Source of the DNA: Nitrosomonas sp.
GTDB lineage: Bacteria; Pseudomonadota; Gammaproteobacteria; Burkholderiales; Nitrosomonadaceae
Reading direction: 5' to 3'
NCBI GenBank assembly: GCA_029881855.1
Contig: JAOULU010000007.1
Coordinates: 1 to 14,793 of the forward strand
Length of the DNA: 14,793 nucleotides
In this document: positions 14,070 to 14,793 of the stretch, in pieces
How positions within the stretch are numbered: position 1 is the stretch's first letter
Layout of the letters: every line of letters starts with the position of its first letter
Position numbers and translations under genes: made by a program
Notes under the pieces: model-generated
The model's input: the letters and a program-made list of their open reading frames with translations, nothing else
The model's database searches: none
Told to the model about the DNA's origin: nothing

Positions 14070-14793
14070 TTAGCCATAAGTGTCTTCCTGAAATAGTTTT
14101 TGTATTGATTCGACTTCTTCACGATTTTCAATCAATGCGTTAACGCAGTCAACATCTAGCTTCTCACCTGCGAGTTGTTTCAACATGTCAAATGCTTCGT
14201 CATTGCTCCAGGCTTTTTTATAGGGGCGGGTAGATGTCAGTGCATCAAAAACATCAGCTACGGCGACAATACGCGCTTCTAACGGAATTTCCTCACTGGC
14301 TTTGCCAGAAGGATAACCGCTGCCGTTAACTGCTTCATGATGGAATTCTGCAATATTTCTTAAAATATTGATTTTTTCTATGCTATCAAGCCCAAAATTG
14401 GAAAGCATATCATCAATCATTTCCCTGCCCTTTTTTGCATGGGTATTCATAATTGATCTTTCTTTATCATCAAGTGGGCCTGGTTTGAGCAAGATGCTGT
14501 CAGGTATGGCGATCTTGCCAATATCATGGAGTGGGGAAAACATGAAAATATGCTCGATATATTCATCATCCAGATTATATTTGTCAGCCAAAGCTTGCGC
14601 AATAATACGGCTATAACGTGACATACGGTCAAGGTGACTACCGGTTTCCGGGTCACGTAGATGTGTAATATCGCCAGTTGTTTTTAAGGCGGCACCTAAA
14701 ACCTTCATGGATGTCAGTTCATTAATGACCATCAATGACACCAGGTGTCCAAAAACATCAAGGTCACTTAATACTTTCTCGGTGAAAACATCA
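14070..14793 (-). CDS. GAF-HD-GYP c-di-GMP phosphodiesterase paralogue (5' partial)
   Basis: The frame is open to the window edge, and the residues before the apparent GTG at 14741 (LSDLDVFGHLVSLMVINEL) align with RQIDIYGHLIALMVINEL of the complete HD-GYP gene at 8067-9215. The start therefore lies outside and a GAF-like domain should precede. The HD-GYP signatures are present: PETGSH, HDIGKIAIP, NTHAKKG, HHEAVNGSGYP and ADVFDALTS. The Asp usual in HHExxDGxGYP is Asn here (14325-14327), and the residues after GYP differ from the paralogue (SGKASEEIP against KGLKGEEIP). It is probably still a phosphodiesterase, but reduced activity is possible. A short hairpin (GGCTA 14063-14067, TAGCC 14071-14075) overlaps its stop codon. 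The next gene on the strand is the nuclease, 95 bases downstream. Confidence 0.92.
   Translation of the reverse strand, partial: DVFTEKVLSDLDVFGHLVSLMVINELTSMKVLGAALKTTGDITHLRDPETGSHLDRMSRYSRIIAQALADKYNLDDEYIEHIFMFSPLHDIGKIAIPDSILLKPGPLDDKERSIMNTHAKKGREMIDDMLSNFGLDSIEKINILRNIAEFHHEAVNGSGYPSGKASEEIPLEARIVAVADVFDALTSTRPYKKAWSNDEAFDMLKQLAGEKLDVDCVNALIENREEVESIQKLFQEDTYG

Overview
The window is a chromosomal segment from a bacterium that is probably a gammaproteobacterium, or less likely a betaproteobacterium. This rests on an initiator tRNA of the E. coli type with an encoded CCA end, a UmuDC operon, a bacterial RIO kinase, a DUF2265-type lipoprotein aminopeptidase and GAF-HD-GYP proteins. Base composition is moderately AT-rich. 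No species is claimed.

Layout. 1-1109 (+): the 3' part of a receiver-EAL c-di-GMP phosphodiesterase, cut by the window start. 1119-4859 (-): a large hybrid histidine kinase (dCACHE-HAMP-PAS-HisKA-HATPase-REC-REC-Hpt), tail to tail with it. 4960-6066 (+): a zinc-peptidase lipoprotein, divergent from the kinase. 6185-8034 (+): umuD and umuC, overlapping by four bases, encoding error-prone polymerase V. 8067-9215 (-): a GAF-HD-GYP protein. 9216-9619: a 404-bp divergent intergenic region with a strong dyad. 9620-10489 (+): a RIO-family kinase. 10633-10709 (+): tRNA-fMet. 10759-11050 (-): a frameshifted remnant of a large serine recombinase. 11141-11515 (-): a SpoIIAA-like protein. 11683-12480 (-): a class I methyltransferase in visibly AT-richer DNA. 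12547-13974 (-): a two-domain nuclease with a Cas4-like Fe-S PD-(D/E)XK half and an RNase H-like exonuclease half. 14070-14793 (-): a second GAF-HD-GYP paralogue, cut by the window end.

How the genes relate. Three proteins (one EAL, two HD-GYP) are predicted to degrade cyclic di-GMP and no GGDEF cyclase is visible. With the multi-step phosphorelay kinase, the window leans toward signal-controlled lowering of c-di-GMP. UmuDC is a separate DNA-damage unit. Its UmuD has a long basic N-terminal extension, and the promoter region shows no canonical CTGT-N8-ACAG LexA box but does contain two short dyads. The stretch after tRNA-fMet looks like the scar of an integrated element: decayed recombinase, an imperfect repeat of the tRNA 3' end, and AT-rich cargo.

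The least explained signals are the UmuD extension with its candidate operators, the 12-bp dyad before the RIO kinase gene, the misplaced strong Shine-Dalgarno in the RIO leader, and the tRNA-associated scar. I did not see a complete and clearly new multi-gene system.
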